Part shown: positions 1-5,880 of the stretch, in pieces | Layout: every line of letters begins with the position of its first letter | Position numbering within the stretch: the first letter of the stretch is position 1 | Origin: an uncultured Verrucomicrobiota bacterium | GTDB lineage: Bacteria > Verrucomicrobiota > Verrucomicrobiia > Chthoniobacterales > SZAS-18 | Direction of reading: 5' to 3' | Length of the DNA: 8,037 nucleotides | Assembly: GCA_937871685.1 (NCBI GenBank) | Contig: CALMOL010000213.1 | Location: forward strand, 1 to 8,037 | Made by a program: the position numbers and the translations under genes | Notes under the pieces: generated by a model | What the model saw: the letters and a program-made list of their open reading frames with translations, nothing else | The model's database searches: none | What the model was told of the DNA's origin: nothing

Positions 1-139
1 CTTCCAGGTCGACGTTGTCGTAACCCACCCCGAACCGGGCCACCATCGCGAGCCGGCCGCCCTCGGGCACGCTGTCGCGGGCGAACCGGGGGACCAGGAG
101 GATCAGGGCGTCGTAGCCCTCCAGCCCAGCCGCCGGCAT
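1..139 (-). CDS. D-isomer-specific 2-hydroxyacid dehydrogenase, partial (5' end only)
   Basis: Reading the minus strand from the ATG at 139 gives 46 residues and leaves the window. They include 'LEGYDALILL' and 'MVARFGVGYDNVDLE'. The ARFGVGYDNVD motif is the hallmark before the NAD-binding domain of D-3-phosphoglycerate dehydrogenase and related 2-hydroxyacid dehydrogenases, cytosolic enzymes that interconvert 2-keto and 2-hydroxy acids with NAD(P). The substrate cannot be told from this fragment. The start is chosen because GGAGGG (152-147) lies 7 bases upstream of the ATG. In relatives as I remember them, GVGYDNVD comes at about residue 75-90, but here it is near residue 36, so about 40-50 N-terminal residues appear to be missing. 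The same frame stays open upstream (another ATG at 187), but that sequence is only Ala/Gly/Pro-rich and does not resemble a dehydrogenase N-terminus. Family call confident; start and integrity uncertain. Confidence 0.75.
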   Translation of the reverse strand, partial: MPAAGLEGYDALILLVPRFARDSVPEGGRLAMVARFGVGYDNVDLE

Positions 140-1022
140 GGCCCCGCCCTCCGCGCGGCCGGCCGGGGGCGGCGCGCCGGCTGGCATCGCCCGCTCGCCG
201 GCGGGGGCCACCGCGCCGGTCCCCACCGCGTCCGCGCCGGCTCCGGCTGGTCCCGCGCTCACCCCGAGCCAGGAACGCGAGAAATTTCCCAACTTCCGCG
301 CCGGCGGCGGGCAGCAGATGCTCCTCATTCCCACCGCCACTTTCGCGATGGGCTCCGCCGCGCCCGGCGCTCCAGCCAACGAGTCGCCCGTGGCCCGCGT
401 GACCGTGAGCCGCTTCTACATGGCGCGGCATTCGGTCACGAACGCGCAATACGAGCAGTTCGACCCCGCCCACCGCGCCAAGCGCCTGGCCACCGCGGGC
501 GACCTTCACCCGGCGGTCTTCGTCTCATGGATCGAGGCGCAGAAGTTCTGCGAGTGGCTCTCGCGCCGCGAGCGCCGCCGCTTCCGCCTGCCCACCGAGG
601 CCGAGTGGGAGCTGGCCGCGCGGGGCATCGATGGCCGTTCCTATCCCTGGGGCGAGGCGACCGGCCGCGGCGACCTCGCCAACTTCGCGGACGCCAACAC
701 CTCCTTTGGCTGGAGCGACAAGTCCATCAGCGATGGCTGGGCCGAAACTTCGCCCGCCGGTGCCTTCCCGCGCGGGGGCAGCCCCTTCGGCCTGGAGGAT
801 GCCGCGGGCAACGTGTGGGAGTGGTGCGCCGATTACTACGAGCTCTACAAGTCCGGCGAGCACGTGAACCCGACCGGGCCCAAGGCCGGCTCCCAGCGCG
901 TGTGCCGCGGCGGGAGTTGGAAGTCGCGCTTCACGAACCTGCGCGCCACCACGCGCGGCTTCAATGCGCCGCTCTTCTCTGCGAATGACGTCGGCTTCCG
1001 CGTGGCGTGCGACTGCGAGTGA
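138..1022 (+). CDS. SUMF1/FGE-sulfatase-fold protein lacking the FGE cysteine pair
   Basis: This 294-residue protein has a Pro/Ala-rich N-terminus (about 1-45) followed by one formylglycine-generating-enzyme-like domain (about 50-294). Visible landmarks are F-x-MGS (69-72), a TNAQYEQF segment (101-108), LPTEAEWELAARG (151-163), YPWG (169-172), GNVWEW (224-229), RGGSW (257-261) and DVGFRVA (284-290). True FGE oxidises a sulfatase cysteine using two cysteines just after the GGS motif. Here that stretch reads GGSWKSRFTNLR, with Ser and Leu in the expected places, so sulfatase activation is unlikely. The fold is widely reused in proteins of other or unknown function. No signal peptide or Shine-Dalgarno is visible. 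ATG 138 is the only usual start between the in-frame stop at 114 and the domain, although ATG 318 also exists just inside the domain. The stop codon lies in the first unit of a heptad repeat, and the gene abuts the divergent dehydrogenase with no gap. Confidence 0.85.
   Translation: MAPPSARPAGGGAPAGIARSPAGATAPVPTASAPAPAGPALTPSQEREKFPNFRAGGGQQMLLIPTATFAMGSAAPGAPANESPVARVTVSRFYMARHSVTNAQYEQFDPAHRAKRLATAGDLHPAVFVSWIEAQKFCEWLSRRERRRFRLPTEAEWELAARGIDGRSYPWGEATGRGDLANFADANTSFGWSDKSISDGWAETSPAGAFPRGGSPFGLEDAAGNVWEWCADYYELYKSGEHVNPTGPKAGSQRVCRGGSWKSRFTNLRATTRGFNAPLFSANDVGFRVACDCE
147..152 (-). promoter_or_regulatory. Shine-Dalgarno for the dehydrogenase fragment
   Basis: On the minus strand GGAGGG stands 7 bases before the ATG at 139. 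It supports that start over the ATG at 187, which has no comparable site. The region is so G-rich that a chance match is possible. Confidence 0.4.
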
Positions 1023-1151
1023 AAAAGAGAAGGAAGAAGTAGGAAGGAAGAAGGAAGAACTGAGTCGGACGGTCTGCCGACGAATCCGCGGAAGCGACGG
1101 CCAGCATTCCCCTTTCTTACTTCTTCCTTCCTACTTCTTCCTTCTCACGTC
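1019..1151. repeat. Heptad inverted-repeat element E1
   Basis: The left arm (1027-1059) and right arm (1114-1146) are complementary at 32 of 33 positions, including 27 in a row, separated by a 54-base spacer. Both arms are built of 7-base units, mainly GGAAGAA and GTAGGAA, so the left arm is almost pure purine and the right arm almost pure pyrimidine. The outer unit GTGAAAA at 1019-1025 contains the TGA stop of the upstream gene. The element fills nearly the whole gap to the kinase start at 1164, so the kinase leader is a pyrimidine tract without a Shine-Dalgarno. It can form a long hairpin in RNA or single-stranded DNA, and the tract also has H-DNA-like composition. Its role is unknown. Confidence 0.85.
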
Positions 1152-1163
1152 ACTCTTTCCCCC

Positions 1164-2294
1164 ATGCCTGCCGAGTCCTCCATCGCCTCGCTCGGGTCCG
1201 CCGTGGCGGCGAGCCGGCTCTTCGAGGGCGTCGCGCCGGAGGTGATCGAGGCCGCGGCGCGGACCGTGCGCGGGATCTTCTTCCCGGCCGGCGAGGTGAT
1301 CTTCCGCGCGGACGAAGCCGGCGACTGCCTGTATCTCGTGCTCGCCGGCTCCGTGCGAATCTCCATCACCGGCCGCGAGGGCCGGGAGGAAACCCTGGCC
1401 TCGCTCGGCGTGGGCGAGTTCTTCGGCGAAATGGCGCTCATCGACCTCGCGCCGCGCGCCGCCACCGCCACCGCGCAGGAAGCCTGCCTGCTCGGCGCCC
1501 TCGATGCCGCCGCCCTCCATCGCGCCGTGGCCGCCGCGCCCGGCCTGGCGATGAACCTCATCCGCGCCGTCACCGCGCGGCTGCGCCACTCGAATGCCCA
1601 TTTCCAGGAGGAGATCCTGCGCGCCGAGCGCCTCTCGCTGATCGGTCGCATGGCCTCGTCCATCATCCACGACTTCAAAAACCCGATGGCCACCATCCTC
1701 ATGGCCTGCCAGCTCATCGAGCGCAAGGCCCCCGAGGACGGCGTGGCGCGCCTCACGGCCTCGGTGGACAAGGCCGTGCGCCAGATGATCGGCATGACCC
1801 AGGAGCTGCTGGAGTTCTCGCGCGGCGCGCCCGAGCTCCATCCGAAGCCCGCGCCCGTGGACTCGTTGCTCCAGGAGCTCGACGAGCAAATCCTCGCCCG
1901 GCTGCCCGAGCGCGGCGTCCAGGTGGAGCGCGAGGTGCGCTACCACGGCCCGGTGACCGTGGACGCGCCGCGCTTCCTGCGCTGCCTCGTCAACCTCGTG
2001 CGCAACGCTCAGGAAGCCATGCCGCGCGGCGGCATCCTGCGCCTGGGCGTGTGGCCCGCGGCGGGCGGCTGGCTTGCCTGGGAGGTGGCCGACAACGGCG
2101 AGGGAATGCCGCCCGAGGTGCTCGCGCGCGTCTTCGAGCCCTTCGTCACGCACGGCAAGAGCGGCGGCACCGGCCTGGGCACCACCATCGCCAGGGGAAT
2201 CGCCGAGGCGCACGGCGGAAGCCTCTCGATCCAAAGCGAGCCAGGCCGCGGCACCGTGTGCCTCGTGCTGCTCCCGCTGGGTGAAGCGGAGTGA
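1164..2294 (+). CDS. Cyclic-nucleotide-binding-domain sensor histidine kinase
   Basis: This 376-residue, apparently soluble kinase has no membrane segment. Residues about 19-135 form a cNMP-binding (CRP/PKA-type) domain with the phosphate-binding cassette FFGEMALIDLAPRAATATA (86-104), including the Glu and Arg (R98) that normally hold the cyclic nucleotide. A HisKA dimerisation helix follows, with the H-box IIHDFKNPM (167-175, phospho-acceptor H169). The HATPase domain carries the N-box NLVRNAQEAM (277-286), the G1 box DNGEGMP (310-316), the F-box VFEPF (323-327) and a GTGLGTTIARGIAEAHGG segment (335-352). All catalytic boxes are intact. It should autophosphorylate in response to a cyclic nucleotide or similar ligand and pass phosphate to a response regulator. 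No receiver-domain gene is in the window, so it is an orphan here. The stop codon TGA at 2292 lies in the first unit of the next repeat. Ligand identity is inferred only from the domain family. Confidence 0.93.
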   Translation: MPAESSIASLGSAVAASRLFEGVAPEVIEAAARTVRGIFFPAGEVIFRADEAGDCLYLVLAGSVRISITGREGREETLASLGVGEFFGEMALIDLAPRAATATAQEACLLGALDAAALHRAVAAAPGLAMNLIRAVTARLRHSNAHFQEEILRAERLSLIGRMASSIIHDFKNPMATILMACQLIERKAPEDGVARLTASVDKAVRQMIGMTQELLEFSRGAPELHPKPAPVDSLLQELDEQILARLPERGVQVEREVRYHGPVTVDAPRFLRCLVNLVRNAQEAMPRGGILRLGVWPAAGGWLAWEVADNGEGMPPEVLARVFEPFVTHGKSGGTGLGTTIARGIAEAHGGSLSIQSEPGRGTVCLVLLPLGEAE

Positions 2295-2409
2295 AAAGTG
2301 ATAGGTGAAAGGTGAGAAGTGGAAGTCAGGCCACGCCGGTGCGCGGCGGGATGAACCAGCAGTCCGCGCCACCTCCCCACTTCTCACGTTTCACTTCTCA
2401 CCTCTTACG
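2291..2409. repeat. Heptad inverted-repeat element E2
   Basis: The left arm (2291-2322) reads as heptads GTGAAAA, GTGATAG, GTGAAAG, GTGAGAA, then GTGG. The right arm (2377-2408), read on the minus strand, is GTAAGAG, GTGAGAA, GTGAAAC, GTGAGAA, GTGG. The innermost units pair perfectly (2312-2322 with 2377-2387) and matching falls off outward. The element fills the gap between two convergent genes. The kinase stop (TGA, 2292-2294) and the peroxiredoxin stop (TAA, 2407-2405) lie in its two outermost heptads. The core (about 2324-2376) resembles the cores of E3 and E4. Confidence 0.85.
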
Positions 2410-2980
2410 TTCCTTTCTCCAGCCACCTTGCCACCTGCCCGGGCGCGTCCGTCGGGGGGAAAACCGGGTAGAGCACCGCGGTGATCCGGCCGTCATCGAG
2501 GACAAGCGTGAAGCGGTTGAGCAAGATTTCGCCGTTGAATTCGAAGGTGGGCAGCCGCAGCGCGCGGGTCATTTCCAGGCCGGCGTCGGAGAGCAGCGGG
2601 TAGGTCAATTGCAGGCGCTGCGCGACCTCGCGCTGGTATGCCGTGGTCTGCGTGCTCAGGCCGAAAAGCTGCGCCACGCCCAGCTCGCGCAGGCCGGCGT
2701 GCCGGTCGCGGAACGAGCACGATTCCGCCGTGCATCCAAATGCCCCCGGTGTTTGCTTCCACGCGTCCGCGACCACCGCGCCCGCCTCCGCCGTGCGCGG
2801 GTAGGCGAAGACCACCGTCCGCCCCCGCAGCCGCGCCAGCTCGATGGGTTGCCCGTCCGTGGACACCAACGCAATCTCCGGCACGGCCAGGCCGGCGAGG
2901 TGCGCGCACGCGCCGTCGTCCACCGGCGCCGGGACATTCTCGAAGAGGGAGGCCGGTGGAGTGTGCGGGGCGGGATTCAT
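2405..2980 (-). CDS. Peroxiredoxin (AhpC/TSA redoxin fold, PrxQ-like)
   Basis: This 191-residue thiol peroxidase belongs to the redoxin family, which reduces hydroperoxides in the cytosol using a reactive cysteine. The segment FAYPRTAEAGAV (58-69) leads into PGAFGCTAESCSFRDRH (78-94), giving a likely peroxidatic C83 and resolving C88 in the CxxxxC spacing of PrxQ/BCP-type enzymes. LFGLSTQ (105-111), YPLLSD (127-132) and FTLVLDDG (157-164) match the later strands of the fold. A longer loop than in classical BCP separates YP from the CT motif; related proteins with a 'YPRTGEPG' start have the same arrangement. I chose ATG 2980 because a start at 3082 would add residues encoded only by the E3 repeat. 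No good Shine-Dalgarno is seen. The gene lies 105 bases after the DUF971 gene on the same strand, separated by E3, and may be cotranscribed with it. Its TAA stop is inside an E2 heptad. Confidence 0.9.
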   Translation of the reverse strand: MNPAPHTPPASLFENVPAPVDDGACAHLAGLAVPEIALVSTDGQPIELARLRGRTVVFAYPRTAEAGAVVADAWKQTPGAFGCTAESCSFRDRHAGLRELGVAQLFGLSTQTTAYQREVAQRLQLTYPLLSDAGLEMTRALRLPTFEFNGEILLNRFTLVLDDGRITAVLYPVFPPTDAPGQVARWLEKGT

Positions 2981-2987
2981 GGCGGAG

Positions 2988-3096
2988 GTGAATCGTGAAT
3001 CGTGAATCGTGAATGGTGAATCGTAAAGACCGGCCGCGCTGGCTCGCGGCGGACGAATAACCAAGCCGCGCCCACGATTCACGATTCACGATTCAC
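2988..3096. repeat. Heptad inverted-repeat element E3
   Basis: The left arm has five tandem units from 2988 to 3022, four exactly GTGAATC and one GTGAATG. The right arm (3076-3096) is three exact copies of GATTCAC, so 21 bases pair perfectly with 2988-3008. The core at about 3023-3075 is GC-rich and resembles the E2 core. The right arm covers the end of the DUF971 gene: its last codons and TGA stop (3086-3088) are heptad sequence. The left arm becomes part of the leader of the peroxiredoxin gene. Confidence 0.88.
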
Positions 3097-3400
3097 TTCG
3101 GCTGATCCCCCGCAGGTAGTCGAACGCGTAGAGCCCCGTCGAGTGCCCGTCATTCCAGGTCGGCTGCCACGCGTAGCCGCCGGTGAAGGCCCACGAGCGG
3201 AGCGTGAAGGCGCGGGGCGGGTCGTAGGTGACCTCCGGCTTGGACGCGGCGTAGAGGGCGTCGCCCTCTCCCTTGCCGGTGGCGCTGGGGCGGGCGCGCC
3301 GCCGGTTTTCCCGCGGCTGGAACGCCCCCGCGCCGCCCCTCCCCGCTCCGGCCAGCTCATTTCCGAAAACCTGGATCTGCTTGGGTTCAAGCCGTGGCAT
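3086..3400 (-). CDS. DUF971 (GBBH-like N-terminal domain) protein with a degenerate Cys motif
   Basis: This 104-residue protein is recognised by its C-terminal half, TLRSWAFTGGYAWQPTW (66-82) followed by NDGHSTGLYAFDYLRGI (83-99). That is the strongly conserved end of DUF971, the domain found alone in bacteria and at the N-terminus of gamma-butyrobetaine hydroxylase, where it binds a structural zinc with three cysteines and a histidine. The N-terminus PKQIQVFGNELA (6-17) also fits. Between them, residues 18-42 align with the family but lose the expected Trp, Leu and three Cys. The usual LRRACPCAxC pattern is here RRRARPSATG (33-42), while H86 remains. Cys-less DUF971 proteins exist, so this may be a natural variant; decay or sequence error are alternatives. 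The start at 3400 is set by GGAGG 8 bases upstream. The C-terminal SRSES and the stop come from repeat E3. Molecular function is unknown; in other bacteria DUF971 often associates with Mrp-type Fe-S ATPases. Confidence 0.78.
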   Translation of the reverse strand: MPRLEPKQIQVFGNELAGAGRGGAGAFQPRENRRRARPSATGKGEGDALYAASKPEVTYDPPRAFTLRSWAFTGGYAWQPTWNDGHSTGLYAFDYLRGISRSES

Positions 3401-3408
3401 GGAATCAT

Positions 3409-3413
3409 CCTCC
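3409..3413 (-). promoter_or_regulatory. Shine-Dalgarno deciding the DUF971 start
   Basis: GGAGG on the minus strand stands 8 bases before the ATG at 3400. It supports this start over longer versions from 3517 or 3531, whose extra residues do not match the family. Confidence 0.6.
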
Positions 3414-3529
3414 GCGCCGAACCCGATTGCGCAAGCCTGACGCCGGCACCTTTGCGCTGGACGGACGAGTGCATTTGCGGGTAGAACGCGCCGGCCTGCA
3501 CGCTCTCCCCGGTCCATTTGCCCTCATCC

Positions 3530-4018
3530 ATGAGTTCCGTCCCGCCCCCGCTGCCGCCCGTGCCACCGTCCCAGCCTTGGCCGCCGCCGGCTTACCCTCC
3601 ACCTCGCTCCGGCCCCGGCGTCCTGACCGTGGTGATCATCATCGCGGTGGTTGGCGTCGCTGTCGTGGCGCTGCTTGCCGCCATCGCCGTGCCTGGATTC
3701 CTGCGCGCGCGCAAGCGTTCCCAGGCCACTACGATCAAGAATGACCTCCGCCTGATCGACGCCGCGCTCGACCAATACGCCATCGAGTGGAACATGAAGA
3801 GCGGCACCGTGCGCTTCGAGCAGTTGAAGACGTATTTCAAGCCGGACTCGCGGCTGGCCCAGACGCGCGCCGACATCTTGGGCAACGCGTATCCCGCCGA
3901 ATACCGCCTGCCCGTGGAAGGCCGCGAAAGCCTCAGCCCCGACCTCCGCGTGCCCGCCGCGTCGAAGGCCGCGCTGGCCGATCTGGCGGATGATCAATTC
4001 TGGTCGCCGTATCGCTGA
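3530..4018 (+). CDS. Pilin-like membrane protein with a proline-rich N-terminus
   Basis: This 162-residue protein has a proline-rich head (about 1-29, with PPPLPPVPP and PWPPPAYPPP). One hydrophobic helix (about 31-53) follows, then VPGFLRARKRSQATTIKNDL (54-73) and RLIDAALDQYAIE, and finally a small soluble domain ending WSPYR. The section after the helix closely resembles the N-terminal alpha-helix of type IV pilins and type II secretion pseudopilins. However, no G-FTLIEL-type prepilin peptidase site precedes the helix; the prolines sit where the leader would be. It is therefore probably an inner-membrane protein of pilin descent, or one with a pilin-like helix, rather than a processed pilin. 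The ATG at 3530 is preferred over an in-frame TTG at 3518; neither has a clear Shine-Dalgarno. No pilus or secretion genes are nearby. The TGA stop falls 11 bases before repeat E4. Existence confident, function unknown. Confidence 0.82.
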   Translation: MSSVPPPLPPVPPSQPWPPPAYPPPRSGPGVLTVVIIIAVVGVAVVALLAAIAVPGFLRARKRSQATTIKNDLRLIDAALDQYAIEWNMKSGTVRFEQLKTYFKPDSRLAQTRADILGNAYPAEYRLPVEGRESLSPDLRVPAASKAALADLADDQFWSPYR

Positions 4019-4029
4019 GCGGAAAGCGC

Positions 4030-4130
4030 GTGAGAGGTGAGAGGTGAAAAGTGAGAAGGGGCGGCCTCGCCATTGAGCGGGCGCCGGTTGCGGGAGATCG
4101 CTCCCGCCAGCCGCGCCACCTCCCAACTGC

Positions 4131-4156
<26 letters not shown>
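4030..4156. repeat. Heptad inverted-repeat element E4
   Basis: The left arm (4030-4057) is GTGAGAG, GTGAGAG, GTGAAAA, GTGAGAA. The right arm (about 4122-4149), read on the minus strand, gives GTGAGAA, GTGAGCA, GTGAGCA, GTTGGGA. The arms pair imperfectly but keep the 7-base period. The core holds a separate perfect hairpin, GCGGGAG (4090-4096) and CTCCCGC (4101-4107) around an ATCG loop. It ends in CCGCGCCACCTCC, which also occurs in E2. The element fills the gap between two convergent genes and supplies the last codons and stop of yggS. Confidence 0.82.
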
Positions 4157-4829
<673 letters not shown>

Positions 4830-4859
4830 TAGAAGAATTTGCGTTTGGGGCGTCCGCTT

Positions 4860-4874
4860 ATTAGAAAGGCTAAT
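4860..4874. promoter_or_regulatory. LysR-type T-N11-A operator in the yggS-lysR gap
   Basis: ATTAG-AAAGG-CTAAT is a perfect 5-base dyad around a 5-base centre, and T4861 to A4873 gives exactly the T-N11-A spacing known for LysR-family binding sites. It lies 33 bases before the regulator start and 31 bases from the yggS start, in the most AT-rich stretch of the gap. It overlaps possible -10 hexamers on both strands (TCTAAT toward yggS, GCTAAT toward the regulator), so autorepression is plausible. Binding is inferred from pattern and position only. Confidence 0.6.
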
Positions 4875-4876
4875 CC

Positions 4877-4895
4877 CGGCGCCGCTTCCGCGCCG
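4877..4895 (+). promoter_or_regulatory. GC dyad just before the lysR start
   Basis: CGGCGC (4877-4882) and GCGCCG (4890-4895) form a perfect 6-base stem with a 7-base loop. It ends two bases before the likely ribosome-binding AAGG (4898-4901) and eleven before the ATG at 4907. It could be a leader hairpin that affects translation of the regulator, or a chance dyad in GC-rich DNA. Confidence 0.3.
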
Positions 4896-4906
4896 AAAAG
4901 GTCTCC

Positions 4907-5848
4907 ATGCACGTCGAGAGCTTCAAGGTGTTTTGCGACCTCGTCGAGACCGCCTCCTTCTCGCGCGCCGCGGAGATCAACGCGGTGACGCAGAGCGCCG
5001 TCTCGCAGATGGTGCGCGCGCTGGAGAAGCGCTTTCGCGTCCATCTCATCGAGCGCGGGCGCAAGAACTTCTCGGTCACGCCCGAGGGCCGCGCCTTCCT
5101 GCTTGCCGCCCGCGAGATCCTGCGCGCCTACGAGGGCCTGGGCGACCGCCTGCGCGAGCTCTCGCACGTCGTGGCCGGCCCGCTGCGCATCGCGGCCATC
5201 CCCTCCGTGGGCCTTCATGACCTGCCCCCGTATTTGAAGAAATACCGCGCCCTTTACCCCGACGTGGACCTTTCCGTGGAATACCGCCGCTCCACGCAGG
5301 TGTATTCGGAGATCCTCGACGGCTCGGCCGACCTTGGCCTCGTGGCCTACCCGCAGCGCCGGCGCGGCGTGGTGGTGGAATCGTTCTGGGAAGACCGCAT
5401 GGTGCTCATCTGCCCGCCCGGCCATCGCCTGGCCGAGCGGCGGCGCGTGCGGCTCACCGAGATTCAGGGCGAGCGCTTCATCTCCTTCGAGCCGGACCTG
5501 CCCACGCGCAAGGCCCTCGACCGCTCCTTCCGCGCCGCCGGCCTGACGGTGCGCCGCGTGATGGAGCTGGACAGCGTGGAAACGGTGAAGCGTGCCGTGG
5601 AGGTGGAGAACGGCCTCTCGATCGTGCCCGAGACTTGCGTGGCAAACGAGCTGCGCGCCGGCTTGCTGGCCGCCGCCGAGATCGAGGACGCGGACATGTG
5701 GCGCCCGCTCGGCGTGATCTACCGGCGGCAGCGGCCGGTGTCCGCGGCCCAGCGCCACTTCGTGCAGCTCCTCAAGCAACCCTTGCCCGGCCAGACCGTG
5801 AGCGGCTTCCAGTGCGTGCGCCGCCCGCGCGCGGCCAAGGCGGCGTGA
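4907..5848 (+). CDS. LysR-type transcriptional regulator
   Basis: This 313-residue DNA-binding regulator has the winged helix-turn-helix at its N-terminus: FKVFCDLVETASFSRAAEIN (6-25), then VTQSAVSQMVRALEKRF (27-43) and FSVTPEGRAFL (55-65). A linker helix leads to the LysR substrate-binding domain from about residue 90 (GPLRIAAIPSVGLHDLP, 91-107; DGSADLGLVAYP, 138-149; GLSIVPETCV, 236-245). Length and order are normal. The effector and targets cannot be read from the sequence; the IPSVGLHDLPPYL region is distinctive but I do not tie it to a named regulator. AAGG stands 5 bases before the ATG. The gene is divergent from yggS with a T-N11-A dyad between them, the usual arrangement for an autoregulated LysR gene controlling its neighbour. 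It converges on the DUF2007 gene with only 32 bases between stops and no heptad repeat there. Confidence 0.95.
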   Translation: MHVESFKVFCDLVETASFSRAAEINAVTQSAVSQMVRALEKRFRVHLIERGRKNFSVTPEGRAFLLAAREILRAYEGLGDRLRELSHVVAGPLRIAAIPSVGLHDLPPYLKKYRALYPDVDLSVEYRRSTQVYSEILDGSADLGLVAYPQRRRGVVVESFWEDRMVLICPPGHRLAERRRVRLTEIQGERFISFEPDLPTRKALDRSFRAAGLTVRRVMELDSVETVKRAVEVENGLSIVPETCVANELRAGLLAAAEIEDADMWRPLGVIYRRQRPVSAAQRHFVQLLKQPLPGQTVSGFQCVRRPRAAKAA

Positions 5849-5880
5849 TTTGCTCTCGAAGGTCAGCTGTCTCCCCTCCG

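Noticed and set aside
1131..2387. 418-residue open frame on the minus strand opposite the histidine kinase
   Set aside because: The translation is rich in Ala, Gly, His, Arg and Glu without any domain, and it runs fully antisense to a gene with intact kinase motifs. Its N-terminal end is a translation of repeat E2.
2312..2998. 228-residue open frame on the plus strand opposite the peroxiredoxin
   Set aside because: It begins inside repeat E2 and ends in E3, and its sequence is a shadow of the peroxiredoxin gene.
2988..3096. Tandem short repeats as a possible CRISPR array
   Set aside because: Units are 7 bases and contiguous with no spacers of unique sequence, and the second block is inverted. 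No cas gene is present.
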